From positions 11,976-71,250 of the forward strand of contig NYYH01000011.1 of assembly GCA_002686705.1 (NCBI GenBank): a stretch of DNA of 59,275 nucleotides. Direction: 5' to 3'. A model generated the notes under the pieces. It saw only the letters and a list, made by a program, of their open reading frames with translations, had not been told where the DNA came from and did not search any database. Position numbers and translations under genes: made by a program. This document shows, piece after piece, positions 1 through 8,976 of this stretch. This stretch comes from Bacteroidota bacterium. GTDB taxonomy: Bacteria > Bacteroidota > Bacteroidia > Bacteroidales > F082. Each line of letters begins with the position of its first letter. The first letter of the stretch is position 1.

Positions 1-702
1 ATGGTTTCAAATATTGATACTACAAATAGACCTTTTAAGGTAAATATTGATGATGGCAATGAGATACTTGCAGAAACGATCATCATTGCAACAGGAGCTA
101 CGGCTCAGTATCTAGGCTTAGATTCTGAAGAGAAGTTTAAAGGTGGAGGAGTGTCTGCATGTGCTACTTGTGATGGGTTTTTCTATAAAGGAAAGGATGT
201 TGCTGTTGTGGGTGGTGGTGATACTGCTGCTGAAGAAGCTACTTATTTGGCAAATATTGTGAACAAAGTTTATTTGATTCATCGACGTGATGAACTTAGA
301 GCTTCAAAAGCTATGGTAAAACGTGTTATGAGCACACCAAATATTGAGGTGTTATGGGATACTGAAGTTAAAGAAATTGTTGGCACTGAAGAAGGTTTCA
401 CAAAAGCATTGGATGGTGCCATAATATTTAATAATAAAACCGGTAAAGAACGAAAAATAGATATTGAAGGTTTTTTTGTTGCTGTCGGACATAAGCCTAA
501 CACAGAACTGTTTAGTGGAATATTAGATATGGATGAGGTTGGTTATCTGATTACAAAACCTGACTCAACTTCGACCAATGTACCGGGAATTTTTGCTGCA
601 GGCGATGTTCAGGATAAACATTTTCGTCAAGCTATCACTGCGGCAGGAACTGGATGTATGGCCGCAATGGAATCTGAAAGATTTCTTGGTGAGCAATTAT
701 AG
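1..702 (+). CDS. trxB: thioredoxin reductase, 5' end cut by window edge
   Basis: NADPH-dependent flavoenzyme that reduces thioredoxin in the cytoplasm. The visible 233 residues hold the redox-active CATC disulfide (Cys54/Cys57 in this fragment), the NADPH-binding GGGDTA stretch just after it and the C-terminal FAD-contacting GIFAAGDV segment. The family is usually about 310 residues, so roughly 80 N-terminal residues with the first FAD dinucleotide-binding glycines lie outside the window. The ATG at base 1 is therefore an internal Met. The stop at 700-702 is intact. Product call is secure. Confidence 0.95.
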   Translation: MVSNIDTTNRPFKVNIDDGNEILAETIIIATGATAQYLGLDSEEKFKGGGVSACATCDGFFYKGKDVAVVGGGDTAAEEATYLANIVNKVYLIHRRDELRASKAMVKRVMSTPNIEVLWDTEVKEIVGTEEGFTKALDGAIIFNNKTGKERKIDIEGFFVAVGHKPNTELFSGILDMDEVGYLITKPDSTSTNVPGIFAAGDVQDKHFRQAITAAGTGCMAAMESERFLGEQL

Positions 703-745
703 ATTATATACTATTCTCTGAATAGCATCTGGAGGATTTTGTGAA

Positions 746-1657
746 TTACAAATTAATCTTACTCAAAATTACTGCTAATTTATCCTTTAAATCAATTCCT
801 CCATCTATCCAGTGTATTTTTACACCTTTCTTTTCCATGCGTCTAAACCAAGTCATCTGCCTTTTTGCAAACTGATGAATCGCAGTATTTAGTTTTGTTA
901 ACATATCATTATAAGATAATTGCCCAACTACAAACATCGTGACAAATTTATATTCGAGACCGTAATAAATTAAGTTATCAGGTGTTATTCCATTTTCCAA
1001 TAGAGTTTCTACTTCCTGAATTAATCCCTCTTTTAATCTTGATTCTAGCCTTTCAGTAATTCTTGAACGAATAATCTGTCTTTCATAAGTTATCCCAAAA
1101 TTAATTTGCTTAAACTTGGGCAGTTTAAGTGACAATTCCTTATGCTTATTTTGATAATCAGCAATTTCAATGGCACGGATGAGTCTTTTCTTGTCAGATG
1201 TATCTGAAGTATTGTGCAAAGATCCAAATGACCTTAATTTATAAATAAGCTCATCTTCAGTCAGTGCATCTAATTGTTTCCTCAACTCATCATTAACTTG
1301 CACCTTACCCATGTTGTATCCTCTGAGAACAGCATCAAGATACATACCGGTACCACCACATAATATTGGAATATTTCCAGATTCAACTACCTTGTTAAAT
1401 GCTTTTGTAAAGTCGCCAATGAATTCAAAAACATTATAACGTGATCCTGGCTCGGCAATATCAATTAAATGGAATGGAATAGATTTACCATCAACAATAT
1501 AATCATTCAGATCTTTTCCAGCACCTATATCCATTCCTCGATATATTTGCCTTGAATCAGCACTTATTATCTCACCTTTAATTAATGCTGCAAGGTTAGC
1601 CGCTACTACTGTTTTACCAGTTGCAGTTGGACCAAGAATTGTTATAAGATGATTCAT
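746..1657 (-). CDS. miaA: tRNA dimethylallyltransferase MiaA
   Basis: Transfers the dimethylallyl group of DMAPP to the N6 of A37 in tRNAs reading UNN codons. The 303-residue product is full length for the family. It opens with the P-loop GPTATGKT (residues 9-16), followed by the DSRQIYRGMDIG motif and HLIDI. The TRLI-type motif appears as KKRLIRAIEI. The start overlaps the stop of the upstream glycosyltransferase gene by 4 nt, so the two are probably co-transcribed and coupled. Confidence 0.96.
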   Translation of the reverse strand: MNHLITILGPTATGKTVVAANLAALIKGEIISADSRQIYRGMDIGAGKDLNDYIVDGKSIPFHLIDIAEPGSRYNVFEFIGDFTKAFNKVVESGNIPILCGGTGMYLDAVLRGYNMGKVQVNDELRKQLDALTEDELIYKLRSFGSLHNTSDTSDKKRLIRAIEIADYQNKHKELSLKLPKFKQINFGITYERQIIRSRITERLESRLKEGLIQEVETLLENGITPDNLIYYGLEYKFVTMFVVGQLSYNDMLTKLNTAIHQFAKRQMTWFRRMEKKGVKIHWIDGGIDLKDKLAVILSKINL

Positions 1658-2868
1658 ATACTCTTTTTTCTCAATTCCATTTCTTTATGAAACAAAAAAT
1701 TTCGAAGCTTATTCAAAAGTTCAACCGATGAACTGGCATAACTAAACTCTTCAAGTTCACTCAATAGATTATCGTCAATTTCATCATTACAATAACAGAC
1801 TAAGTAATCATAAATTATTTCTTCATCACATATTTCAATGGTTGCTTGTTGCTTTCGCAGAAATTGCAATATACGTAAACCATCAACCTTATTTGAACAC
1901 GCGCGTACAAAGTTTTTCTGATCTTTATAATTATTTCGAAGTGGCTTCCAAATATCTTTCTTTTTGGATTGGCCTTCTAAAAACTCATCCATAGGTGTTG
2001 TAATATCATTCATAAACAGATCATCAAATAACCCATAGGTTTTTTCTATCTCATCAAAAAATCTATGATGATAATTTGGATAAGACTCCCAGTCCCCAGA
2101 ATTACCTTTTATAAGTGCAGGGCCGGTACCAAAATCAACTCGATCAGAGAAACGAGGTGAAGGATGGGCTACGGATGGACACCATAATCCAATACTTGTT
2201 GATTTTACTAACTTTTGCAGAAAATAAAAATCCTCACCAGCCGATACAGGTGTTAAGCCTCCTACTTTTAGGTATGCCCAAACTGGGAATGCCATTGCAG
2301 AACCTAGTGCAGTAAAGCTGTAAGGATTATTTATCCTGATCATGTTTACCAAGTAATATCGCATGTAAATTTCATAACACAGAATCAACCTATCGGTATC
2401 ATCATTATTTAATTTGTGGTAATATGGGATCGCCACACCTCCTGCTTTCTTGTTTTCATAGAAATAATTAAAAATCGATTGAAGATAATCAGGAGGATAA
2501 TATGTATCTGCATCGATACTGACAATTATATTCTCCTTATCTGAAATAGTAACAATATAATCCATGATTGTTTTTCGGGCCCACCCTACCCCTCCTTTCT
2601 TAGAGGTCCATCCTGTACCATTGGTACTTCGATCGATAATGTGAATATCTAAATCATTCTCAAGTTTTAGCAGTTCAATACTCTTAATATTATCTTCACA
2701 GATAGCTATTTTGTCACTTTCTTGCCACCAACTATCATATTGGTTAACACAAACTACGACTTTAAAGTTGCTGAAACTCTGCAGCCTAAGACAATTTATT
2801 AAAGCGTTAATATTTTCTGATTCATTCAGTATAGGAAGTGCAACATATATACGAGGTATTTTAGACAT
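1654..2868 (-). CDS. glycosyltransferase family 2 protein
   Basis: A 404-residue GT-A fold transferase. The N-terminus begins with the VALPILNESENI strand-loop typical of family 2, and a DxD-type metal/nucleotide-sugar site is seen in VSIDADTYYPPDYL. A GEDFYF acceptor-side motif follows. The last 150 residues are helical and not typical of the family. No membrane segment is evident. It precedes miaA with a 4-nt overlap and is not inside a polysaccharide cluster, so its acceptor cannot be inferred. Confidence 0.8.
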   Translation of the reverse strand: MSKIPRIYVALPILNESENINALINCLRLQSFSNFKVVVCVNQYDSWWQESDKIAICEDNIKSIELLKLENDLDIHIIDRSTNGTGWTSKKGGVGWARKTIMDYIVTISDKENIIVSIDADTYYPPDYLQSIFNYFYENKKAGGVAIPYYHKLNNDDTDRLILCYEIYMRYYLVNMIRINNPYSFTALGSAMAFPVWAYLKVGGLTPVSAGEDFYFLQKLVKSTSIGLWCPSVAHPSPRFSDRVDFGTGPALIKGNSGDWESYPNYHHRFFDEIEKTYGLFDDLFMNDITTPMDEFLEGQSKKKDIWKPLRNNYKDQKNFVRACSNKVDGLRILQFLRKQQATIEICDEEIIYDYLVCYCNDEIDDNLLSELEEFSYASSSVELLNKLRNFLFHKEMELRKKSI

Positions 2869-2923
2869 TGGGGCAAAAATGATATAATCTGTTAAAATAA
2901 TTATTTTCTAAATAAATAATTTC

Positions 2924-2931
2924 TATTTTTG
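2924..2931 (+). promoter_or_regulatory. candidate -7 promoter element TATTTTTG
   Basis: Exact match to the Bacteroidota -7 consensus TAnnTTTG, 29 bases before the hydroxylase start codon in the divergent gap between it and the glycosyltransferase. No convincing -33 TTTG is visible. Confidence 0.45.
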
Positions 2932-2960
2932 AGCTAATTTAAAACGTTTCTAAATAAGCC

Positions 2961-4679
2961 ATGTCAGTAAATGTCATCATAGATCGATTACCTAAACACT
3001 TGGTTCCGTTTATTATAGATCAAGATTATAGCCGTTATACAGCTCAGGATCAGGCCGTATGGAGAGCTGTAATGAAACAAAACATCCTGTTTCTTAAGAA
3101 TATTGCTCATAGTTCATACCTTGATGGGTTAAAAAAAACTGGTATTTCTCTTGATAGCATACCAAGTATTGAAGAAATGAATCGGTCACTTGAGAAAATA
3201 GGTTGGGCAGCGGTAACAGTTGACGGATTTATTCCACCATCAGCATTTATGGAATTTCAAAAACATAAGATTCTTGTTATTGCTGCTGATATTAGGTCTG
3301 CAAATCACATTGAATACACACCTGCACCTGATATAATTCATGAAGCTGCAGGTCATGCTCCAATTATTGCTGATCCTGAATATGCTGAATATCTCAGATA
3401 TTTCGGTGAGATAGGATCTAAAGCTTTTTCATCAAAATCGGATTATCGTATTTATGAAGCAATCAGGCACCTTTCAATATTAAAAGCAGATCCAACATCA
3501 AAAAATAGTGCAATTAAAAAAGCAGAACAGCTTCTTACAAAAAAAATAGAAAATGCTGAAATTCCTTCAGAAATGTCTCTTATTAGAAACCTTCATTGGT
3601 GGACTGTTGAATACGGTTTGATTGGAAATATCAAGGATCCTAAGATTTATGGAGCGGGGTTACTTTCATCAATTGGTGAAAGCAAAGGAGCACTTAAAAA
3701 TAGTGTAAGTAAAATACCTTACTCAATTGATGCAAAAGATTACAGTTTTGACATAACTGCACCTCAGCCTCAGCTATTTGTTACTCCTGATTTTAAGCAT
3801 CTCACAAATGTCCTTGATGAATTTGCAAACCAAATGGCATTGCGAACGGGTGGACTTGACGGCGTACTTAAAGCAATTGAATCGGATGCTCCTGCTACTC
3901 TGGTATATTCTTCAGGATTGCAAATATCAGGTACTTTTACAAATGTGATCATACATAAGAGTAGTCCAATTTACATTAACACTGCAGGTCCAACAACCTT
4001 AAATTATGATGACAAAATTCTGGATGGAGAAGGGCCAGAGAAGCACAACCATGGCTTTGGTTCACCTATTGGAAAAATAAAAGGCACATTGGTTCCAACA
4101 CGTTTTTTATCAGATGATGCACTCAGTAATCTTGGAATTCAAAACGGTATTTTATCTTCTTTTGAGTTTGAGTCAGGGATTAAGGTTAAAGGCGAGCTTC
4201 AAAGTGTTGTTCGGAGAAATGGTAAGCTGATACTTATGTCATTTATTAATTGTACTGTTAAGCATAAAAATAAAATACTATTTGATCCTAATTGGGGACA
4301 ATATGATATGGCTGTGGGTGAAAATATTGTAAGTGCATTTAGTGGTCCTGCCGACAGCGATGCATTTGGTACTACATATGACCCACCAAGAGAAAAAACT
4401 CATCAAATTGTATATGACGATCTTACACTTAATCTTCATAAACTTTATGAGAAGGTTAGAGAAATCAGGGAGAAAAGAAAAAACTTAAATGATCTTCCAC
4501 ATATATGGAATCAATTGATAAAGAACTATCCCGATGAATGGTTATTACCTATTGAAATCTATGAGTTAAGTAAATCAGATAATAATCTAACCGGCTTATC
4601 GAAAGACGCTAAAAACTTCTTGAAAAATAAGTTATCAATTCCTGGTTCATCCTCAATTATTAGCAATATATTGCAATAA
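2961..4679 (+). CDS. aromatic amino acid hydroxylase (phenylalanine 4-hydroxylase type) with C-terminal extension
   Basis: Pterin-dependent non-haem iron monooxygenase, expected to convert phenylalanine to tyrosine. The iron ligands are visible: His127 and His132 in DIIHEAAGHAP and Glu217 in WWTVEYGLIG. The catalytic domain occupies about residues 20-300. Classical bacterial enzymes are 260-300 residues, whereas this product is 572. The remaining 270 residues form an additional mainly beta domain ending in charged helices, with no family I recognise. Long forms like this are known in Bacteroidota. No pterin carbinolamine dehydratase gene is adjacent. Confidence 0.88.
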   Translation: MSVNVIIDRLPKHLVPFIIDQDYSRYTAQDQAVWRAVMKQNILFLKNIAHSSYLDGLKKTGISLDSIPSIEEMNRSLEKIGWAAVTVDGFIPPSAFMEFQKHKILVIAADIRSANHIEYTPAPDIIHEAAGHAPIIADPEYAEYLRYFGEIGSKAFSSKSDYRIYEAIRHLSILKADPTSKNSAIKKAEQLLTKKIENAEIPSEMSLIRNLHWWTVEYGLIGNIKDPKIYGAGLLSSIGESKGALKNSVSKIPYSIDAKDYSFDITAPQPQLFVTPDFKHLTNVLDEFANQMALRTGGLDGVLKAIESDAPATLVYSSGLQISGTFTNVIIHKSSPIYINTAGPTTLNYDDKILDGEGPEKHNHGFGSPIGKIKGTLVPTRFLSDDALSNLGIQNGILSSFEFESGIKVKGELQSVVRRNGKLILMSFINCTVKHKNKILFDPNWGQYDMAVGENIVSAFSGPADSDAFGTTYDPPREKTHQIVYDDLTLNLHKLYEKVREIREKRKNLNDLPHIWNQLIKNYPDEWLLPIEIYELSKSDNNLTGLSKDAKNFLKNKLSIPGSSSIISNILQ

Positions 4680-4746
4680 GAAAGTATAAGACAACAATAA
4701 TAACCCTTGCAAAATTTAATAATTGTATTTAGTAAAGAAATAAATT

Positions 4747-5664
4747 ATGAAACGGTTCAGTTTAATTATATTTACGGTTATATTTCTTATAGGCTGTAGT
4801 AATCCAACTACTCTCAAAGATGAAAAAACAAAAAATACTGAAATAGTTTTGGCGAAAGAAAACAATAAGGTTATTGGATTAGGTGGAATCTTTTTCAAAT
4901 GTAAAGATCCACAGATGGTAAAAGAATGGTTCGATCAAAATATAGGCCTTATTACAAATGAATATGGTTCTATGTTCGAGTTTAGGCTAATCAACAATCC
5001 AGAGGAGATAGGCTATTTACAATGGAGTCCGTTTTCTGAAAAGACAAATTATTTTCAACCTTCAGAGAAAGAACTTATGATTAACTACCGAGTTAAGAAT
5101 CTTAAGAAATTGATGAATGAATTAAAGGAAAACAATGTAACTATTCTTGACTCAATTGAAAGTTATGAGTATGGTAAATTTCTCCATATTATGGATCCTG
5201 AAAATAACAAAATTGAACTTTGGGAACCAATTGACAGTGTTTTTACAAATTTATATGAAGGTAAAACGACCATAAAGGTTGGAATTGGAGGCATATTTTT
5301 CAAATCTAAGAATCCGAAAAAATTGATTGAATGGTATCACAACAATTTAGGATTTGTTACTGACAAATATGGTTCTGTTTTTAAGTCTCGAAATGCAGTT
5401 AATCCTGATGAAATAAATCGGCTTCAATGGTCACCTTTTTCTGACTCAACTGAATATTTTTCTCCATCGGAAAAGCAATTTATGATAAACTATAGAGTTG
5501 AAAATTTAGAAGAGTTAGTGTCAAAACTCAGGTCAAAAGGAATAACTATTCTTGATTCGATTGAAGATACTCCTTATGGAAAATTTGTCCATGCTATGGC
5601 TCCCGAGAATATCAAAATTGAACTATGGGAACCGATACTTAAAGCTCAAATGGATGTCGATTAA
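4747..5664 (+). CDS. lipoprotein with two tandem VOC (glyoxalase-like) domains
   Basis: A 305-residue predicted lipoprotein with signal peptide and lipobox LIGC (Cys17). It consists of two homologous halves, about residues 39-155 and 176-297, each starting GGIFFK and ending KIELWEP, with shared LQWSPFS and MINYRV stretches. This is the vicinal oxygen chelate fold found in glyoxalase I and dioxygenases. Fusion of two VOC modules gives one complete pseudo-dimer. A lipid-anchored VOC protein is unusual since most are cytoplasmic. Substrate is unknown. The AhpD-like gene follows after 18 bases, suggesting one transcript. Confidence 0.75.
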   Translation: MKRFSLIIFTVIFLIGCSNPTTLKDEKTKNTEIVLAKENNKVIGLGGIFFKCKDPQMVKEWFDQNIGLITNEYGSMFEFRLINNPEEIGYLQWSPFSEKTNYFQPSEKELMINYRVKNLKKLMNELKENNVTILDSIESYEYGKFLHIMDPENNKIELWEPIDSVFTNLYEGKTTIKVGIGGIFFKSKNPKKLIEWYHNNLGFVTDKYGSVFKSRNAVNPDEINRLQWSPFSDSTEYFSPSEKQFMINYRVENLEELVSKLRSKGITILDSIEDTPYGKFVHAMAPENIKIELWEPILKAQMDVD

Positions 5665-5682
5665 AAAACACCAATTTTTTGT

Positions 5683-6243
5683 ATGGCTAGAATAAAAGTA
5701 ATAAAATATGACGAAGCAACTGGTAGGCTTAAAGATATTTATGATCAATTGATTAAAAGTAGAGGAAAACTTGCAGATGTACATTCTATTCAAAGTTTAC
5801 GACCAGAAAGTATAGTTAAGCATATTGATCTTTACATGGAAATAATGTTCAGTAAATCAGAACTGTCACGTGCAGATCGTGAAATGATGGCTGTAATTGT
5901 TTCAGCAGCTAATAATTGTGAATATTGCCAAGTTCACCATGCTGAAGCCTTAAATAATTATTGGAAAGATGATCAGAAAGTAGCTACATTAAGACAAGAT
6001 TTTCGACAAGTAGAATTAACTGAAAGAGAATTAATGCTGTGTGAGTTTGCTGAATCATTAACTATAAATCCTGGTTTATCAAATGAAATAGATCAAACTA
6101 AACTCTTACGAGAAGTAGGGTTAAGCGATAATGGTATACTTGATGCAACACTTGTAGTAGCATATTTTAATTTTGTTAACCGGATTGTATTATCCTTGAA
6201 GGTTGAAATTGAAAGTGACTCAGGAACGGGTTATAAATATTAA
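5683..6243 (+). CDS. AhpD-like (carboxymuconolactone decarboxylase family) peroxidase-related protein
   Basis: A 186-residue all-helical protein of the AhpD/CMD superfamily. The redox motif NNCEYCQVHHAEAL holds the CxxC pair and downstream His used by alkylhydroperoxidase D, after a DREMMAVIVSAA helix typical of the peroxidase-related branch. The expected role is disposal of peroxides or another thiol-dependent redox reaction in the cytoplasm. It lies 18 bases after the VOC lipoprotein and probably shares its transcript. Confidence 0.85.
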   Translation: MARIKVIKYDEATGRLKDIYDQLIKSRGKLADVHSIQSLRPESIVKHIDLYMEIMFSKSELSRADREMMAVIVSAANNCEYCQVHHAEALNNYWKDDQKVATLRQDFRQVELTERELMLCEFAESLTINPGLSNEIDQTKLLREVGLSDNGILDATLVVAYFNFVNRIVLSLKVEIESDSGTGYKY

Positions 6244-6310
6244 GTTACATGCTCATTTTGAAAACTTAGAAGATCAACCTAAATTTTGAGACCTTTGTAA
6301 AAAAAATAAT

Positions 6311-6979
6311 ATGGGAATCAAGCAAAACCTAATAGACTTTTTATCAACCATTCCTAATACAGTACTTCTTGTAGCTGTTTCAAAAACCAAACCTATAGAA
6401 GATATTCAGCTGGCTTATGATGCCGGACAACGTGTTTTTGGCGAAAACAAAGTTCAGGATCTAATAGCTAAAGCTCCGCAACTAACTAACAAAATTGATT
6501 GGCATTTTATAGGCCATATGCAAACAAATAAGGTGAAATTTATTGCGCCATTTGTAAAAATGATTCATGCTGTTGAAAGCTTAAAACTTCTTAAAGAGAT
6601 AAATAAACAAGCGAAAAAGAATGACAGGATTATTGATTGCATGTTACAATTTCATATCGCCAAAGAATCAACAAAGTTTGGTCTAAACATAAAAGAAGCT
6701 GAGGATATTCTAACTAATAGTGAACTAGTCAACTTCAAGAATGTAAGACTAGTAGGAGTTATGGGGATGGCAACTTATACAGATGACACAAATCAGATTA
6801 GAACCGAATTTAGACAACTTGCCGAATATATGGATGTATTGAAAAAGAAGCATTTTGAAAAAGAAGCATATTTTAAAGAAATTTCGATGGGGATGTCAGG
6901 TGATTATAAAATTGCTATTGAGGAAGGCAGCACAATGATTAGAATAGGCACAACAATTTTTGGTGAACGTAATTATTAG
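6311..6979 (+). CDS. YggS/PLPBP family pyridoxal phosphate homeostasis protein
   Basis: Single-domain PLP-binding TIM-barrel protein, 222 residues, the normal size. The PLP lysine is Lys25 in LVAVSKTKP. Other family motifs are GENKVQD, WHFIGHMQTNK and the phosphate-binding SMGMSGDYKIAIEEGSTMIR. It has no known catalytic activity but buffers PLP and affects amino-acid pools. The antiporter gene starts 8 bases downstream, so the two are likely co-transcribed. Confidence 0.95.
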   Translation: MGIKQNLIDFLSTIPNTVLLVAVSKTKPIEDIQLAYDAGQRVFGENKVQDLIAKAPQLTNKIDWHFIGHMQTNKVKFIAPFVKMIHAVESLKLLKEINKQAKKNDRIIDCMLQFHIAKESTKFGLNIKEAEDILTNSELVNFKNVRLVGVMGMATYTDDTNQIRTEFRQLAEYMDVLKKKHFEKEAYFKEISMGMSGDYKIAIEEGSTMIRIGTTIFGERNY

Positions 6980-6987
6980 TCAGCAAA

Positions 6988-7941
6988 ATGATTGTTTATA
7001 TATTATTTGTATTAGGTTTTGTTATTCTTATTTTCGGTGCCAAGTTTTTAGTCGATGGTGCATCATCCATAGGTGTAAAAGTAGGACTTTCTCAACTAAT
7101 CATAGGTTTAACAATTGTTGCTTTCGGCACTTCTCTTCCTGAACTTGTAATAAATGTATTTGCAAGTTTAAAGGGCAGTTCCGGTCTTGCAATTGGCAAT
7201 GTTCTTGGAAGTAACATTATGAATACCTTGTTAATAATTGGAATTACAGCTATTATATATCCGATTAAAGTAGATAGTTTAATTTGCAAAAGAGATTCGT
7301 GGATTAACCTAATTGCAATATTACTGGTTGCCATTCTAGCTAATGATTTATTCTTTGGAAAACAGGAAAAAATAATCGATAGAGTTGATGGAATAATACT
7401 ATTGATATTTTTCATAATAATGCTTTATGTCCTTTTTTCAAATATTGGGAAACGGAACAATTCAGATGAAAACAAAATAATATCCTATACTTATTCAAAA
7501 TCAATTATATTAATAATATTAGGGAGTTTGGGTTTGTTTTTTGGTGGGAAATGGATCGTTTCAGGTGCTTTAGCTATTTCCTACGAATTAGGTGTTTCTG
7601 AATCTACAATTGGACTCACATTAGTTGCTGCCGCTACATCTCTTCCTGAACTTGTTACCTCAATAGTTGCTGCTTTGAAGAAGAATACTGACATAGCTAT
7701 TGGTAATGCACTGGGTTCTAATATTTTTAATATTTTCCTCGTTCTTGGAACAAGTGCTACTATACATCCTATAAATTTTGAAAGCAGTTTAAATATTGAA
7801 ATAGGGATATTAATTGTGGCTTCATTATTCTTGATGCTTGTTATAAGAACTGGTAATAAGGCCAGAACAATTACAAGACTAGAAGGTGTTTTTCTTACTT
7901 TAGGATATTTCATTTTTTTATTCTGGTCGATATTTTCTTAG
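6988..7941 (+). CDS. calcium/sodium antiporter (CaCA family, YrbG-like)
   Basis: Inner-membrane cation exchanger of 317 residues with about ten hydrophobic segments. The two alpha repeats that define the family are both present: SLPELVINVFASLKG with AIGNVLGSNIMNTLLIIG in the first half and SLPELVTSIVAALKK with AIGNALGSNIFNIFLVLG in the second. These carry the ion-coordinating Glu and Asn residues. Likely extrudes Ca2+ in exchange for Na+ or H+. Confidence 0.95.
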   Translation: MIVYILFVLGFVILIFGAKFLVDGASSIGVKVGLSQLIIGLTIVAFGTSLPELVINVFASLKGSSGLAIGNVLGSNIMNTLLIIGITAIIYPIKVDSLICKRDSWINLIAILLVAILANDLFFGKQEKIIDRVDGIILLIFFIIMLYVLFSNIGKRNNSDENKIISYTYSKSIILIILGSLGLFFGGKWIVSGALAISYELGVSESTIGLTLVAAATSLPELVTSIVAALKKNTDIAIGNALGSNIFNIFLVLGTSATIHPINFESSLNIEIGILIVASLFLMLVIRTGNKARTITRLEGVFLTLGYFIFLFWSIFS

Positions 7942-7971
7942 TTTTGTCTCCCTTACATTTAGAACTCCTTA

Positions 7972-8940
7972 ATGAAGAATATTCACTTCCTATTAATTAT
8001 ATTTCTTTTATCTTTTTTTAATTTACCCCTTAATGCTCAACAACAGGGATTCGGATATATGAAAAACAAACAGCTTATTTCATTCTCCGGAATCGAAAAT
8101 GCTAATAAGATAAACGTTAGCCCTATTGTTGATATACTACCTGTTTTTGGAAAAAAGGCAAGAAAAAAGGGAAGTGATTTATCTCTACCTTTTGGAATAG
8201 GAATCTACTCAATATACTACGATCAAGAGTATATGGCCAGCAATTTAAGGCTGACGTCTGACTCCACATCAATTACAGCAAGAGCCGATACTGTTTATCA
8301 AAACACTTCAGCTTACGAATGGAGAGTTCAGTTAAGGCCAAACTTGTGGGTATTACCTTTCTTAAATGTTTATGGAATATTTGGATACACTAAAGGTGCC
8401 ATTTCGCCTGATCTTGTAGTTCCATATATAGTTATCGAAAATATTCCAGTAATCGACTCAATAATTATTGATACAACTTTTGAGATACATGACAAGATTG
8501 AATATTTAGGACCAACATATGGATTTGGAGCAACATTTTCTATGGGATTTAATTATTTGTTTTTCATGGCGGACTATAATTACTCGGTAACGAATCCAGA
8601 GGATATCGATGAGAATCTTCATAATCATTTTTTCAGTCCAAAAATTGGAATTTTTCTTGGCAATAAAAAAAGTAGAACATTTGGCGCGTTTTGGATTGGT
8701 GCAATGTACATCAGTAATGATCAATCGTTTTCCGGGAAAATGAAAGTTGAAGATATTACACCCGAGCTTGTTTATCTATTTGGCGAAGAGGCTAATTATT
8801 CAGGAAAAATAATTGCCAACAACCGGTGGAACTTTGTAGTTGGAGCATCATTAGTTATTAAAAATCACCATCACATTATTTTGGAAGGTGGTTTTATTGA
8901 ACGCAAACAAATTTCACTTGGTTATGATTTTAGATTTTAA
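7972..8940 (+). CDS. putative outer membrane beta-barrel protein
   Basis: A 322-residue protein with a clear signal peptide (cut after about LNAQQ). The mature part is rich in alternating hydrophobic and aromatic strands and ends in an aromatic residue (Phe), as outer membrane barrels do. No recognised family. Similar barrels of unknown role are common in Bacteroidota. It begins 30 bases after the antiporter gene and may be the last gene of that transcript. Confidence 0.7.
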   Translation: MKNIHFLLIIFLLSFFNLPLNAQQQGFGYMKNKQLISFSGIENANKINVSPIVDILPVFGKKARKKGSDLSLPFGIGIYSIYYDQEYMASNLRLTSDSTSITARADTVYQNTSAYEWRVQLRPNLWVLPFLNVYGIFGYTKGAISPDLVVPYIVIENIPVIDSIIIDTTFEIHDKIEYLGPTYGFGATFSMGFNYLFFMADYNYSVTNPEDIDENLHNHFFSPKIGIFLGNKKSRTFGAFWIGAMYISNDQSFSGKMKVEDITPELVYLFGEEANYSGKIIANNRWNFVVGASLVIKNHHHIILEGGFIERKQISLGYDFRF

Positions 8941-8976
8941 GCCTCTGATTTAGTATTCCGCCTCCCATTTTTTTAA

